A stretch of 57,198 nucleotides of DNA from an uncultured Fretibacterium sp. Lineage in GTDB: Bacteria; Synergistota; Synergistia; Synergistales; Aminobacteriaceae. The notes below the pieces were generated by a model. The model was given only the letters and a program-made list of their open reading frames with translations, was not told where the DNA came from and did not search any database. The translations under genes were made by a program, and so were the position numbers. How positions within the stretch are numbered: the stretch's first letter is position 1; each line of letters opens with the position of its first letter. Below are positions 47,012 to 55,826 of the stretch, piece after piece. The DNA is taken from the NCBI RefSeq assembly GCF_963548695.1, contig NZ_CAUUWA010000008.1, positions 1-57,198 on the forward strand. The letters run 5' to 3'.

Positions 47012-48316
47012 CTACTCCGTGAAGACGGTCTGCTCGGTGATGTCCGTCTGGAGGGCCTTCAAAGCCCTCTCGACGAGACGGCGGCGCAGAGCCTTCTCCT
47101 CCTCGGGGGTACGGGTCGGGTCTCCCAGAGGATGGGGAATGGCGATCGCCGGGACGATTCTGTTTGCGCCAACCGTCTGGGAGATCGGGACGATCGTACA
47201 GACGTGCACCACGGGCAGCTTGCGCTCGATTTCCTTCACCATCGTTGCACCGCAACGAGTGCAGGTGCCTCAGGTGGAGGTGAGGATGACCGCGGTCACG
47301 CCGTCGGCCACCAGCTTGTTGACGATCTCCGCACCGAACCTCTTGGCGCTGGCGACGGCCGTGCCGTTCCCCACCGTGGTGTAGAACTTGTTGTGCAGCT
47401 TCTTGAAGACGCCCTCTTTCTCCAGGTCGCGCATAACATCGACGGGCAAAACCCGGTCGGCGTCCTGATCGGCGTAGGTGGCGTCGTAGCCGCCGTGGGC
47501 CGTGCAGTACTTGTCGGAGGTCAGGTCGTTCACGCCGGTGATGTCGTACTCGCCGTACTTGCTGGCGCTGGACGCCTCGATGTGGTCGGGGTTGCCCTTC
47601 GGGCAGATGCCACCTGAGGTCACCAGGGCGATGACGGCGTTCTTCATGTCCTTGACGGCGGGCTGAGGGGGCACGCGGTCGAAGACCGGCATCTTGTACT
47701 CGGTCTCGAAGGGGAGGTCCTTCAGCTTGGAGACGAACATATCCACGCAGCGCTCGGCCGCCAGCTTGTCGTAGAAGACGTTCTTGCGGATGCCGCGCTC
47801 AATGTAGCCCTCCTCGCAGGGTTTGCCGATCGGATCCTTCTTCAGGAGCTTCAGGATCAGCTTGCCCATCGCGGGGACGGCCTGCTTCATGCCGGCCGCG
47901 CTGTCAGGGGTCTCCACGATGTAAGCGGCCTTCTTGTACATCTCGACGCCGGGGTTCTCCGGGTACATGCCGCTGACGACAGGGATCCCCAGCTGCTTGG
48001 AGACGGCCTCGCACATGGCGCCGCACGCGGTCCCGTAACGGCCCGCGTTGAACGCGGGACCCGCCACGAAGGCGTCCGGCTTATACTTTTTGATCATCTC
48101 GATGATCTCCGCGCTCGCCTTCTCCATGTTGGAGGCGAAGTAGGAGTCTCCGCAGATGACGGTCGCCACAATCTCCGCCTCGGAGCCCAAAGCGGCCTTG
48201 AGAGCGGTTCCGGGACCTACGACGGCCTCACGGATCTCAGGTTTGTGGTCGGCCTTTTCCTCACCGCCAATGCCCGCGTAGAACTGGTTGATGTAATGAA
48301 CCACACGAAAAGCCAA
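47012..48316 (-). CDS. grdB: Glycine reductase component B selenoprotein (selenocysteine at 47270-47272)
   Basis: 434 residues when the in-frame UGA at 47270-47272 is read as selenocysteine (U349) in TST-U-GTCTRCGATM, the UxxCxxC motif of GrdB. Without that, the gene would look like two pieces (355 and about 76 residues). A stem (CACCTGCA...TGCA...GGTG) lies right after the UGA as a bacterial SECIS candidate. TTG 48316 is chosen as start: AAAGGTGGG precedes it and the protein then begins (M)AFRVVHYINQFYAGIGGEEK, as GrdB does. Component B binds glycine as a Schiff base via the GrdE-derived pyruvoyl and transfers it to the selenol. Confidence 0.93.
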
Positions 48317-48367
48317 TTCTGTCCCACCTTTCTTCATAGGGTGACAGCATCAATCGCGGAAGTTTGG

Positions 48368-48841
48368 TCAGATCGCGTTTTTGCTGTACTGATCGCGTAT
48401 GCCCTTGACCGCGGCTGCCAATGCTTCGGGGTCGAGCACCATCTCCATCATGCTTATCTGCTCTTCCCAAGCGGCGGGATCACACTCGGCGCGAATGACG
48501 GGATCGAAGACATGATATACGGGGAGTCCCAACGAGACTCCGGCGAGCGGGCCTGCATATGTCGGATCGCCGTTGCTGACGGTCTCGGCGTAGATCTCCG
48601 CGCCCTCGGCGTCGGAGGAGCCAAGAATAACGATGCAATCGGATCCGTACTTCTCACCAGCATCCTTGACGCGCTGCTGGTTCTGCAGGTCCATCGCCCC
48701 TGCGGCCGTTCAGACGAAACACTCGGTGGCCGAGAAGAGGATCTCGGCGCCGCTGTCCTTCAAACATGCCTCCATGGCGGGGCCGGGAACGCCATCGCGC
48801 TCGCCGAGAAGCAACAGCTTCTTGCCTGCCAGTTTGCCCAT
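48368..48841 (-). CDS. grdA: Glycine reductase selenoprotein A (selenocysteine at 48720-48722)
   Basis: 157 residues with an in-frame UGA at 48720-48722 giving selenocysteine U44 in ECFV-U-TAAGAMDLQNQ, the CxxU redox motif of GrdA. The N-terminus KKLLLLGERDGVPGPAMEAC matches the family. Just after the UGA, GCAGG...CCTGC forms a short stem with a GG-containing loop, consistent with a SECIS. GrdA carries the carboxymethyl group between component B and C and is re-reduced by thioredoxin, which is encoded in the same operon. Length agrees with known GrdA (about 158). Confidence 0.95.
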
Positions 48842-48893
48842 GTTTGACACCTTCCTTCTATAGAAATTATTGAAGCTTCAAGCAAAAACCGGA

Positions 48894-50186
48894 TTAAAGC
48901 GTGTAGGCGCCCAGCTTCGTGTAGCCCAGCTCGCTGGTGGCGCCGGTGATGGCCTGGAGCTCCACCGTGATGGTGCCGTCCGTGGCCAGGGAGCCGTCCC
49001 AGCCTCCCGCGATGACGTTGGCCTCCTCGGCATAGCCGATGACCTTCTTCATGGGCGGCAGGACGATGACCTCGTTGGCGTTGCCCGCCGTGACGCAGGC
49101 GTCGCCCTCGGGGCAGGAATCGGCCAGGGACTGGCTCGCGCCGTCCTGTCCGGCGTACTCATCCGTCAGCAGCGCGGTCTTGATGCCAAGGCGCTCCGCC
49201 TTCCAGCAGTTCATCACCAAGTCGGCGTCGGGGTTGCCGAAGCCCTCCTCCGTGATGACCACGCCGTCGAGGCCCAGCATGGCCGCCAGCTTGGTGGCGT
49301 AGCTGGAGCTGCGGCGCTTGTCGGCCAGGGTGACGTTCTCGTTCGTCGCGATGCAGGTCACGAAGTTGAAGTCACGCCCGTGGCGCTTCAGCATGTCCGC
49401 GATGACGGGGTTGTTCTGGTGCACGTAGGTGCTGTTCTTGTCGCAGGCGGAGACGCAGTTGCCCGACGTGATGGCGCCGTCCATGACCTCGAGCGGCGAG
49501 ATGAGCGTCGGTAGGATCTTCTTGACGTCCACGCCGTAGAGGTAGGTGTCGTGCAGCAGGCCCTGGGTCTGGAGCATGTAGATGTAACCCACCTTGGGCA
49601 GACCGGGGTGGGCCCACATGGCCTCCTTGATGTTGGCGTGGTTGTAGACCTCTACCTTGTCGGCCTTCACATCGGCGCAGCAGCGTGCCAGATAGGCGGC
49701 CGCCTTCACGCCTGCGATACGACAGGCCTGCTCGTAGTCGTGCTTGTCCATGTTGGGATCGGACGGCTCCAGCACAAGGACGACGTTGCAGGTCTGGGAA
49801 TAGGGCGTGTACTCCGCGCCGGGGCCGGACATATCGATGATGCCCTCCTGGAAGCGCACCAGCTTGCCCGCCGTCACGACGGCCGCGCCCGAGAGGACGA
49901 GGGTCTTGCCCTCTCCGACGGTCTCGACGTCGCTCAGCATCCCCGGGAACACCTGTCCCTTACCCTCGATCTTCCAGCGGGGCTCGACGACATCCTTCAC
50001 CGGTATGATGCGGACGCTCTCTCCGGGCATGGCCAGGTCAACGTCCAGCTTCTTACCCAAGAGAGGATCCTCGGCTATCAGGTCGAGCAGTTCCTTTTTG
50101 TTGACGGTCAGTGTCCCGTCCGCAAAACCGGTCTTCTCCCCGAACTTCAGATGCTTCACAAAAAGCCTATGGAGTTCCAACCGCAA
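48894..50186 (-). CDS. grdE: Glycine reductase component B proprotein (pyruvoyl precursor)
   Basis: 430 residues. TTG 50186 is the likely start: GGGGGAG lies seven bases upstream and the protein then begins (M)RLELHRLFVKHLKFGEKTGF, as other GrdE do. The processing site is SGNCVSACDKNST: cleavage before Cys244 leaves a pyruvoyl group on the 3'-encoded subunit, which forms the Schiff base with glycine. It lies between trxA and grdA. Presence of GrdE with GrdB, rather than paralogous sarcosine or betaine forms, fits glycine as substrate, supported by the glycine riboswitch. Confidence 0.94.
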   Translation of the reverse strand: MRLELHRLFVKHLKFGEKTGFADGTLTVNKKELLDLIAEDPLLGKKLDVDLAMPGESVRIIPVKDVVEPRWKIEGKGQVFPGMLSDVETVGEGKTLVLSGAAVVTAGKLVRFQEGIIDMSGPGAEYTPYSQTCNVVLVLEPSDPNMDKHDYEQACRIAGVKAAAYLARCCADVKADKVEVYNHANIKEAMWAHPGLPKVGYIYMLQTQGLLHDTYLYGVDVKKILPTLISPLEVMDGAITSGNCVSACDKNSTYVHQNNPVIADMLKRHGRDFNFVTCIATNENVTLADKRRSSSYATKLAAMLGLDGVVITEEGFGNPDADLVMNCWKAERLGIKTALLTDEYAGQDGASQSLADSCPEGDACVTAGNANEVIVLPPMKKVIGYAEEANVIAGGWDGSLATDGTITVELQAITGATSELGYTKLGAYTL

Positions 50187-50220
50187 AATGATACTCCCCC
50201 TTTCCAAAAAAATCGCCGTG

Positions 50221-50544
50221 TTACCCGATCAGCTCCTTGACCTTGGCCTCGATGTTCTCGGCCGTGGCGTCGGCGCCGCCAAGGCGGGCCACCTCCGCGC
50301 CGTCCTTATAGAACAGGATGGTCGGCAGGCTCATGACCTTGAAGTTGATGGCCACGCGCTTGTTCTGAGACGTATCCACCTTGCAGAACTTAGCCTTGCC
50401 CTCGTATTTCTCGGCAATCTCCAGGTACTTGGGCATCAGCGCCATGCAGGGGCCGCATGCGGGGCCCCAGAAGTCCATGACGACCACACCACTGGCCTGC
50501 TTCACCTCGGCGTCGCAGTTCTCCTTCGTCAACTCGACAGGCAT
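50221..50544 (-). CDS. trxA: Thioredoxin of the glycine reductase operon
   Basis: 107 residues from ATG 50544 after AAAGGAGGTG. The active site reads FWGPACGPC (C30, C33), a GPAC variant instead of the standard WCGPC; grd-linked thioredoxins of clostridia also deviate here. Other thioredoxin features are the buried Asp in VVMDFW and the cis-Pro in VMSLPTILFY. It should reduce oxidised GrdA after each turnover. The matching thioredoxin reductase gene is not in the window. Confidence 0.94.
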   Translation of the reverse strand: MPVELTKENCDAEVKQASGVVVMDFWGPACGPCMALMPKYLEIAEKYEGKAKFCKVDTSQNKRVAINFKVMSLPTILFYKDGAEVARLGGADATAENIEAKVKELIG

Positions 50545-50560
50545 TGTGCATTCACCTCCT

Positions 50561-50998
50561 TTAATCTGGACTATGGGTAAGCAGCGCGGCGGGCGGCAAC
50601 GCCGTATGACGCGGCAACATGCCATACCGCTCCAGACTCTCCCTCATCAACTCGCCGTCGATGAAGGCGTAATCCGCACGGGTCGGTTCATCCAGGCTCT
50701 CGGGAAGGAGCATGCGATCCTCGCAGCTCCTGTATACGGCCACCGCATTTTCGATGAGAGACAGGGACTCCAGGTCCACGAGAGCTCCCGGGAACTCCTG
50801 GATGAGGACGGAACGAAAGGGCTGCTGGTAGGGTCTGAGATTGCCGCAGAGGGGGTGGGTGAGAAGGCGCCCGCCAAGGTGTACGGAGCTTCGGACAGAC
50901 ACGAGAACGTCCAAAGACGACCCCTCCACAAAACGCCCATTTCGGACGATCCGCGAGAGCTCTTCGTTGTTGGTGACGAGTACGGTGTTGTTCTGCAT
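50561..50998 (-). CDS. grdX: GrdX family protein
   Basis: 145 residues from ATG 50998 with CCGGAGGGG upstream. It has the GrdX patterns LVTNNEELSRIV, then VLVSVRSSVHLGGRLLTHPL followed by CGNLRPYQQPFRSVLI and VDLESLSLIENAVAVY. GrdX is a small protein found at the head of grd operons; its role is unknown. It is the first gene after the riboswitch and is followed by trxA after 16 bp. Confidence 0.9.
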   Translation of the reverse strand: MQNNTVLVTNNEELSRIVRNGRFVEGSSLDVLVSVRSSVHLGGRLLTHPLCGNLRPYQQPFRSVLIQEFPGALVDLESLSLIENAVAVYRSCEDRMLLPESLDEPTRADYAFIDGELMRESLERYGMLPRHTALPPAALLTHSPD

Positions 50999-51060
50999 CG
51001 GCTACCCCTCCGGACCTTTTGCGTTCTGTCGCCAGGCTCCCCCTTTTAAGGAAACATACA

Positions 51061-51170
51061 GCTTCAGAGTCCTGTCCGGATACGATCCTTTGGCCTGAGA
51101 GTTTCCGTGTTTCGAGCACTTGCCCCTTCGGCGCCCCGCCGGGAGTCACCCCCGGATGGGTCTCTCTCAT
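51061..51170 (-). promoter_or_regulatory. Glycine riboswitch, single aptamer
   Basis: On the minus strand the conserved parts are in order: GAGAGAGACCC, GCCGAAGGGGCAA, AAACTCTCAGGCCAAAGGA, CGGACAGGACTCTGAAG. These are the core of the glycine aptamer. Only one aptamer is seen, 63 bp before grdX. It should turn on the grd operon when glycine is abundant; whether by transcription or translation is not obvious, since no classic terminator was seen between it and grdX. Confidence 0.95.
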
Positions 51171-51215
51171 ATCCTTCTTTCAGGGTTGCGACTTTCTTCA
51201 AACTACCGCATATAA

Positions 51216-51243
51216 ATTATATAGGAGTTGTCCGGCCCGTCAA
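51216..51243 (-). promoter_or_regulatory. Promoter of the grd operon
   Basis: TTGACG (51238-51243) and TATAAT (51216-51221) with a 16-bp spacer on the minus strand. The start point would be near 51209, about 40 bases before the aptamer, leaving no room for a full second aptamer. The stretch 51244-51537 up to glmS shows nothing else I can name. Confidence 0.8.
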
Positions 51244-51537
51244 GCAGAAAAAGCAAGCAGAAAAAGATGAAGCGCCGGTCGTTCAAAACGTATTCGCCCG
51301 GGTTCGCCTCCGACTTGCAGGGACGGAAACGGGAGGGCGTGGTCCGGAGTATGATATGACGCTTTCCCGGACGGGGATTGTCGGGTATCATTAACGAGGG
51401 TGTTTATCGGATGACGCTTTTGTGATGATGGTTCTGCGGCGCCCTCCTGGGAGGAGGCGATGCGGGCGTCGCCTCTCGAAAAAGTAGGAGAATCGGAAAA
51501 ACGGAAAAATTGTCTGAAGTGGGGTGATGTCCTCAAA

Positions 51538-53373
51538 ATGTGCGGGATCATGGGTTACACGGGCCCGCGGCGGGTCGTCGATGTCGTCGTGGGCGGGTTG
51601 GAGTGTCTGGAGTACCGGGGATACGACTCCGCGGGGATCGCCGTCGCGGGGCCGAAGGGCCTGGGCATGGTGAAGTGTGTGGGCAGCGTGGCCAACCTGA
51701 AGGCGAAGCTGGAGACCACCCCTCTGGAGGGCAGCGTGGGGATCGGGCACACGCGGTGGGCGACGCACGGCGGGGTCACCGACGAGAACGCCCACCCCCA
51801 CGCCGACCCGGACCGAAAGGTTGTCCTCATCCACAACGGCATCGTGGAGAACTTTCACGAGCTCCGGCAGGAACTGAGCGCTCAGGGCGTCGCTTTTCTC
51901 TCCGAGACCGATACCGAGGTCGCGGTCTGCCTCATCGCCCGGCTCTACGCCCTCAACGGCGGCAACCCCCAGGAGGCCCTGCGCGGAGCGTGCCGGCGCT
52001 TTCGGGGCTCCTTCGCCTTCGTCGTCCTGTTCACCGACCTGCCGGACCGCTTCTACTGCGTGCGCAAGGGGCCCCCTCTGATCCTCGGGGCCGCGGAGGG
52101 AGAGGCCTTCTGCGCGTCGGACGCGACGGCGCTGCTCCCCTATACCCACGACATCCTCTTCCTGGAGGATAACCAGATTGCCGAGCTCTCGGCGAAGGGA
52201 ATAGCCCTGTCGGACTTCGAGGGCCGTCCGCTCCCGGCCGAGCTGAGCACGGTCGACTGGGACCCCGAGATGGCCTCCAAGGGGATGTACCCGCACTTCA
52301 TGCTCAAGGAGATCGAGGAGCAGGGCGGCGTGCTGCGGCGTACCCTAGCGGGGCGCCTGACGGAGGGCTCCATCGACCTGAGCGCGGAGGTCCCCCTGAC
52401 GGACGAGAAGGCGGCCTCGCTGCGGCGCGTCCAGCTCATCGCCTGCGGAACGTCCTACTACGCCGCGCTGGCGACGGCGGGGCTCTTCGACCGCTTCACG
52501 GGGCTGGACCTCCGCGTGGAGACGGCGTCGGAGTACCGGTACGGCGACGCCGTCTGCGACCCGTCGACGCTGTCGGTGTTCGTCTCCCAGTCCGGGGAGA
52601 CGGCGGACACCCTGGCCGCGGCCCGGGGGGCCAGGGCCAAGGGGGCGCGCTGTCTGGCCGTGACGAACGTCGCGGGGTCGTCCCTGGCCCGGGAGGTCGG
52701 CACTTTCCTCGAGCTGCGCGCGGGACCGGAGATCGGGGTCGCCGCTACGAAGACCTTCATGGGGCAGCTTGCGGCCCTGACCCTGCTGGCCCTCTGGATC
52801 GGGAAGCGGCGCGGGAGGCTCTCGCCGCAGGACGAGTCCCGGCTTGCCGGGGAGCTGAAGCTCCTGCCCCTCAAGGTGGAGGAGCTCATCGTCCGGAGCC
52901 GCTCGCTCAAGGACGTCGCGGAGCGCCGGCTCGAGGCCCGCGGATTCCTCTTCATCGGCCGCGGCGCGTCCTATCCCGTGGCGCTGGAGGGGGCCCTGAA
53001 GCTGAAGGAGATCTCCTACGTCCACGCCGAGGCCCACTCCGCGGGGGAGATGAAGCACGGCCCCATCGCCATGCTGGACGAGACGATGCCCGTCGTGGCC
53101 CTGCTGCCGCGAGACCGCATCTTCGAGAAGACCTTGTCCAACGTCCAAGAGGCCCGGGCCCGGAGGTCCCCGATCATCGCCGTCGCAACGGAGGGCGACC
53201 CCGATGTGCTGCGTTTCGCGGACGACTGCATCTTCGTCCCGGGGACGGAGGACGAGCTGACGCCGTTCCTGACGGTGATCCCGCTGCAGTACTTCGCGTA
53301 CTACCTGGCGTACCTGATGGGGCGGGAGATAGACAGGCCGAGGAATTTGGCCAAAAGCGTCACCGTGGAGTGA
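51538..53373 (+). CDS. glmS: Glutamine-fructose-6-phosphate aminotransferase (isomerizing)
   Basis: 611 residues. The N-terminal Cys nucleophile follows the initiator Met (MCGIMGYTGPRRVV). The glutaminase domain has LEYRGYDSAGIAV and GHTRWATHGGVTDENAHPH; two SIS sugar domains follow with CGTSYYAALATAGLFD and FVSQSGETADTLAA, then GRGASYPVALEGALKLKEIS and the C-terminal RNLAKSVTVE. It makes glucosamine-6-phosphate for cell-wall synthesis. Start ATG 51538 is fixed by the need for Cys at position 2. No glmS ribozyme was recognised upstream. Confidence 0.97.
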   Translation: MCGIMGYTGPRRVVDVVVGGLECLEYRGYDSAGIAVAGPKGLGMVKCVGSVANLKAKLETTPLEGSVGIGHTRWATHGGVTDENAHPHADPDRKVVLIHNGIVENFHELRQELSAQGVAFLSETDTEVAVCLIARLYALNGGNPQEALRGACRRFRGSFAFVVLFTDLPDRFYCVRKGPPLILGAAEGEAFCASDATALLPYTHDILFLEDNQIAELSAKGIALSDFEGRPLPAELSTVDWDPEMASKGMYPHFMLKEIEEQGGVLRRTLAGRLTEGSIDLSAEVPLTDEKAASLRRVQLIACGTSYYAALATAGLFDRFTGLDLRVETASEYRYGDAVCDPSTLSVFVSQSGETADTLAAARGARAKGARCLAVTNVAGSSLAREVGTFLELRAGPEIGVAATKTFMGQLAALTLLALWIGKRRGRLSPQDESRLAGELKLLPLKVEELIVRSRSLKDVAERRLEARGFLFIGRGASYPVALEGALKLKEISYVHAEAHSAGEMKHGPIAMLDETMPVVALLPRDRIFEKTLSNVQEARARRSPIIAVATEGDPDVLRFADDCIFVPGTEDELTPFLTVIPLQYFAYYLAYLMGREIDRPRNLAKSVTVE

Positions 53374-53497
53374 TTCCAATTCCAAATCACTTGCATACTT
53401 CGTAGTTTTTGCTCGCCTTGCTCGACGTACTGTTGTGTACGCCCTCGCTTCGGCTCGCAAAAGCCGCCTCGTCTACAAGCGATCTGGAAATTGGAAT
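53373..53497. repeat. 125-bp inverted-repeat element between glmS and guaA
   Basis: Ends ATTCCAATTCCAAATC and GATCTGGAAATTGGAAT are imperfect inverted repeats. Between them, TTTTTGCTCGCC and GGCTCGCAAAAGCC are partly complementary, as are CGTAC/GTACG-like cores. It looks like a short non-coding interspersed element and starts on the glmS stop codon. Confidence 0.65.
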
Positions 53498-53527
53498 GGA
53501 GTATACGTCTCGAGGAGGGAGAGTCCC

Positions 53528-55054
53528 TTGGAAAACATCGTCATCATAGACTGCGGATCGCAGTTTACCCAACTGATCGCGCGGAGGGTTCGGGAGCTGC
53601 ACATCCACAGCGTCGTACTGCCGTGGGATGCCCCCCGAAGCCGCGTCGCAGAGCTCGCCCCGCTGGGAGTCATCGTCTCCGGCGGCCCGGACAGCGTCAA
53701 CGAGCCTGGGGCCATCGCCGTCGACGAGGGTCTCTTCGACCTGGGGGTCCCCATCCTTGGGATCTGCTATGGGATGCAGCTCATGACGAAGGTGCGGGGT
53801 GGGACCGTCGCGTCGGGCGAGCGTCCGGAGTATGGGGTCACGCCCATAGAACGGCGCGGGGAGTCCGCCCTCTTCGGGGACCTCGCCGACAACCTGGAGG
53901 TCCTGATGAGCCACGGAGACCGGGTCGCCGCGGCGCCACCGGGGTTCCGGGTCACGGCGGAGACGGCCCACGGGGTCATCGCCGCCATGGAGGACGAGGA
54001 GGGCCGATGCTTCGGCCTCCAGTTCCACCCGGAGGTCGTCCACACCCGGCAGGGGACGCAAATCCTGAGGCAGTTCCTGTTCGAGGTCTGCGGATGCAGG
54101 GGGGACTGGAACCTGGGGGACTGGGTCGAGGACGCCGTGGCGGATATCCGCGAGAGGGTCGGGGACGGGCGCGTCGTCTGTGGCCTGTCGGGCGGCGTGG
54201 ACTCGAGCGTCGCCGCCGCGCTGGTGCATCGGGCCATCGGCCCTCAGCTGGAGTGCATCTTCGTCGACCACGGGCTGGTGCGCCTGGGCGAGGCCCGTCA
54301 GGTCATGGAGTCCTACAACGGGCTGGGGCTGTCGGTCCACCATGTGGATGCCTCGGAGCTCTTCCTGGGCAAGCTGGCCGGGGTGACCGACCCGGAGAAA
54401 AAGCGAAGGATCATCGGGGGCCTCTTCATCGAGGTGTTCGACGCCGAGGCGGCGAAGGTCGGCCACGTGGACTGGCTCCTGCAGGGCACGATCTACCCCG
54501 ACGTCATCGAGAGCGGCAGCAAGAAGGGCTCGGTACTCATCAAGTCGCACCACAACGTGGGCGGACTGCCGGAGAAGATGAAGCTCCGCCTGCTGGAACC
54601 GCTTCGGGATCTCTTCAAGGACGAGGTTCGGGAGCTGGGGCGCCTCATCGGCGTGCCGGACGCGATCGTGAACCGGCAGCCCTTCCCGGGCCCGGGGCTC
54701 GCGGTGCGCTGTCTTGGTGAAATCACGAGGCCGCGCCTCGACACGCTGCGCGCCGCAGACGCTATCTTTCGCGAGGAGCTGCAACGGGCGGGGCTCTACG
54801 AAAAAATCTGGCAGTCCTTCTGCGTTCTGCTCCCCGTGCGGACGGTCGGCGTGATGGGGGACGGCCGCACCTACAACGAGGTGCTGGCGCTCCGTGCGGT
54901 GAACTCCCAGGACGCCATGACGGCCGATTGGGTGCGCATCCCGCCGGAGGTGCTGGACGTGACGGCCAGGCGCATCTGCAACGAGGTGCGCGGGATCAAC
55001 CGCGTGGTGCTGGACGTGACCTCGAAGCCGCCCGCGACGATCGAGTGGGAATGA
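53528..55054 (+). CDS. guaA: GMP synthase (glutamine-hydrolysing)
   Basis: 508 residues from TTG 53528 with GAGGAGGGAGA upstream. Amidotransferase domain: LGICYGMQLM (nucleophile Cys) and FHPEVVHT (His, Glu). ATP-pyrophosphatase domain: GLSGGVDSSVAAALVHRA with the P-loop. C-terminal dimerisation domain ends KPPATIEWE. It converts XMP to GMP. A frame extending to 53435 runs through the inverted-repeat element and is not the start. Confidence 0.97.
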   Translation: MENIVIIDCGSQFTQLIARRVRELHIHSVVLPWDAPRSRVAELAPLGVIVSGGPDSVNEPGAIAVDEGLFDLGVPILGICYGMQLMTKVRGGTVASGERPEYGVTPIERRGESALFGDLADNLEVLMSHGDRVAAAPPGFRVTAETAHGVIAAMEDEEGRCFGLQFHPEVVHTRQGTQILRQFLFEVCGCRGDWNLGDWVEDAVADIRERVGDGRVVCGLSGGVDSSVAAALVHRAIGPQLECIFVDHGLVRLGEARQVMESYNGLGLSVHHVDASELFLGKLAGVTDPEKKRRIIGGLFIEVFDAEAAKVGHVDWLLQGTIYPDVIESGSKKGSVLIKSHHNVGGLPEKMKLRLLEPLRDLFKDEVRELGRLIGVPDAIVNRQPFPGPGLAVRCLGEITRPRLDTLRAADAIFREELQRAGLYEKIWQSFCVLLPVRTVGVMGDGRTYNEVLALRAVNSQDAMTADWVRIPPEVLDVTARRICNEVRGINRVVLDVTSKPPATIEWE

Positions 55055-55071
55055 ATTGGAGGTAGGGTATC

Positions 55072-55356
55072 ATGAAATTTGCATTTCTGATTATGGGAGA
55101 TTTTAACATCGAGGCGGACAGGGCGTCGATCCATGACGGTACGGCCCGTATCGTCGGCGTCGCGAGCATAGGGGAGGCGAAGGAGGAGGCGCTCAGGTTG
55201 GAGCGCGAGGGCGTCGGCTGCATAGAGCTCTGCGGCGCTTTCGGCGAGGACGGGGCGAGAGCGGTCATCGAGGCGACGGGAAACAGGATTCCGATCGGCT
55301 ATGTCACGCATTTCCCGGAACAGGACGAGGTGTATCGCACCGCCTTTTCCGGCTGA
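55072..55356 (+). CDS. Small conserved protein, DUF6506-like
   Basis: 94 residues. The sequence MKFAFLIMGDFNIEADRASI, then HDGTARIVGV, IELCGAFGEDGARAVIEATG and VGYVTHFPEQDE-like text (IGYVTHFPEQDEVY) resembles the family annotated DUF6506, as far as I recall. A single alpha/beta domain is likely. Start ATG 55072 has GGAGGTAGGG upstream, 17 bp after guaA, so the two may be co-transcribed. Function unknown. Confidence 0.65.
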   Translation: MKFAFLIMGDFNIEADRASIHDGTARIVGVASIGEAKEEALRLEREGVGCIELCGAFGEDGARAVIEATGNRIPIGYVTHFPEQDEVYRTAFSG

Positions 55357-55408
55357 ACGACCTCCCGTTCGCGGGGCTGGTCTTTCGAGGATGAGCCGAG
55401 GAAGCGCT

Positions 55409-55779
55409 AAGGAAGTGCTGATTAAAACAAAAGCGCATATTTTTCTAAAGGGAAACATGCAAAACATCTATGGGCAAAAATTTCCAGCGCTTCCCTAAAA
55501 ATTAACATGGGGTTGCCCCACGGCAACGGTGCCTTGGGGCAACAGGGCGGCGGCTGCGACGCCGGGAACCTGACGGTTCCCGTAAGTCGGCCGCACGCCA
55601 CGCCCTCGCCCCAATGCCCCACGCCGCTATCGTGAGACTGATCGACCCGCAAGCAAAGCGAGCGGCAGCTGGAAGGCTCCCCTCTGAGGGTAGTGGCGGC
55701 CCCGGCAAGATTTTTTCTCAAAACAGGCAAGCTGGGGCACCACCGGGGTGCTTCATGGATTAAATCAGCGTTTCCTTAT
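55409..55779. repeat. MITE-like interspersed repeat, copy B
   Basis: Left end AAGGAAGTGCTGATTAAAA and right end (reverse complement) AAGGAAACGCTGATTTAAT are imperfect terminal inverted repeats. Inside are several GC-rich hairpins, e.g. TTGCCCCACGGCAACGGTGC and GGGAACCTGACGGTTCCC. No transposase frame. The outer parts recur, inverted, at 120-330. It occupies most of the gap 55357-55826. Confidence 0.7.
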
Positions 55780-55826
55780 ATGCTGCCTTGGATTGCAGTA
55801 TCGTGATGTAGTGGAGTTTACGAACG

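Noticed and set aside
47270..47272. In-frame stop splitting grdB, as if a pseudogene
   Set aside because: The UGA lies at the known selenocysteine position with Cys residues following, and the downstream part continues the family.
48720..48722. In-frame stop in grdA
   Set aside because: It is the CxxU selenocysteine of GrdA.
51391..51537. glmS ribozyme/riboswitch
   Set aside because: The conserved glmS ribozyme core could not be found upstream of glmS.
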